Below, piece by piece: positions 5,046 to 5,351 of a stretch of 5,351 nucleotides of DNA. Below the pieces are notes generated by a model that saw nothing but the letters and a program-made list of their open reading frames with translations, made no database searches and was not told where the DNA came from. Both the position numbers and the translations under genes were made by a program. Source of the stretch: Phycisphaerae bacterium (lineage in GTDB: Bacteria; Planctomycetota; Phycisphaerae; Sedimentisphaerales; SG8-4); NCBI GenBank assembly GCA_030614945.1, contig JAUXAH010000151.1, positions 1 through 5,351 on the forward strand, in the 5' to 3' direction. The number at the start of each line of letters is the position of its first letter. The first letter of the stretch is position 1.

Positions 5046-5351
5046 TATCGAGTATCGAGTATCAAGCATCGAGTATCGAGCATCGAGCATCGAGTATCAA
5101 GTATCGAGCATCGAGTATCGAGCATCGAGCATCGAGTATCAAGCATCGAGCATCGAGCATCGAGCATCGAGCATCGAGTATCGAGCATCGAGCATCGAGT
5201 ATCAAGCATCGAGCATCGAGTATCGAGCATCGAGCATCGAGCATCGAGTATCGAGCATCGAGCATCGAGCATCGAGTATCGAGTATCGAGTATCAAGCAT
5301 CGAGCATCGAGTATCGAGTATCGAGTATCGAGTATCGAGCATCGAGCATCG
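5046..5351. repeat. Tandem heptanucleotide array, YATCRAG, at least 43.7 copies
   Basis: From 5046 the plus strand is an uninterrupted series of seven-base units, 43 complete and one cut by the window end, with no insertion or deletion. Three unit types occur: CATCGAG (24 complete copies), TATCGAG (14) and TATCAAG (5); CATCAAG is absent. All variation is therefore a transition at unit position 1 or 5. Because 7 and 3 share no factor, each strand repeats the same heptapeptide cycle in every frame: minus-strand cycle L-D-(A/T)-R-(C/Y)-S-(M/I). A 96-codon minus-strand frame (5296-5006) arises from this and ends one codon before the peptidase ATG. I treat it as a by-product of the repeat rather than a gene, because it lacks non-repeat content and any ribosome site outside the array. 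This occupies the only long gene-free stretch in the window. Confidence 0.97.

Noticed and set aside
5023..5066. Sigma-70 promoter for the peptidase gene using TTGATA from a TATCAAG unit
   Set aside because: TTGATA resembles a -35 box, but no acceptable -10 hexamer lies 16-18 bases downstream (the sequence there is AGAAGC or GAAGCG).
5006..5296. 96-codon minus-strand reading frame of LDxRxS heptapeptides as a repeat protein gene
   Set aside because: It is a necessary result of a seven-base tandem repeat with few stops: overlapping frames give the same peptide. No ribosome site or non-repeat domain supports a gene, though translation cannot be ruled out.
5046..5351. CRISPR array
   Set aside because: The repeat is seven bases with no spacers, so it is a simple tandem array.

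Overview
The window reads as ordinary chromosomal DNA of a diderm (Gram-negative-type) bacterium. All three protein genes lie on the minus strand, so transcription runs from the high-coordinate end towards base 1. In transcription order they are: a secreted S41-family (C-terminal processing) serine peptidase (5002 to 2822), a class II lysyl-tRNA synthetase, lysS (about 2675 to 1158), and the 5' part of a LolC/LolE-like FtsX/MacB-type ABC transporter permease (1141 to 1, running off the window edge). The Sec signal peptide on the peptidase and the Lol-type permease both imply an outer membrane. The density of short dispersed and tandem repeats between genes, and the peptidase architecture, resemble Planctomycetota (Phycisphaerae-like) genomes. 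That taxonomic guess is an inference of low confidence.

Layout. Bases 1-1141 hold the permease, which has no stop codon inside the window. A 16-base gap separates it from lysS, so lysS and the permease are probably co-transcribed, and a LolD-like ATPase gene may follow beyond base 1. LysS has all three class II motifs, but its extreme N-terminus appears to be encoded by a dispersed-repeat-like segment (2597-2650). The 128-base gap between lysS and the peptidase gene contains a palindromic repeat element (2700-2795) with a nested GC-rich hairpin. That element is bracketed by imperfect 18-base direct repeats, one of which carries the likely lysS ribosome binding site. The peptidase occupies 2822-5002.

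The last roughly 345 bases (5006-5351) contain no convincing gene. They hold a tandem array of a 7-base unit, YATCRAG: 43 complete copies plus a partial one, in perfect register, continuing past the window end. A second, degenerate heptamer tract (4995-5022) overlaps the peptidase start codon, so the 5' leader of that gene is built from repeats. The array is the most unusual object in the window. It is open in all three plus-strand frames, encodes the same heptapeptide cycle in every minus-strand frame, and has a higher-order 35-base pattern. I see no tRNA, rRNA, CRISPR, transposase, phage or toxin genes, and no evidence of a new multi-gene system.

How the genes may work together: the permease would serve lipoprotein sorting or another envelope export step, the peptidase would process envelope proteins, and lysS is a housekeeping translation gene. 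The shared direction suggests a loose envelope/translation cluster, though the repeat-filled gap makes co-transcription of the peptidase with lysS uncertain.
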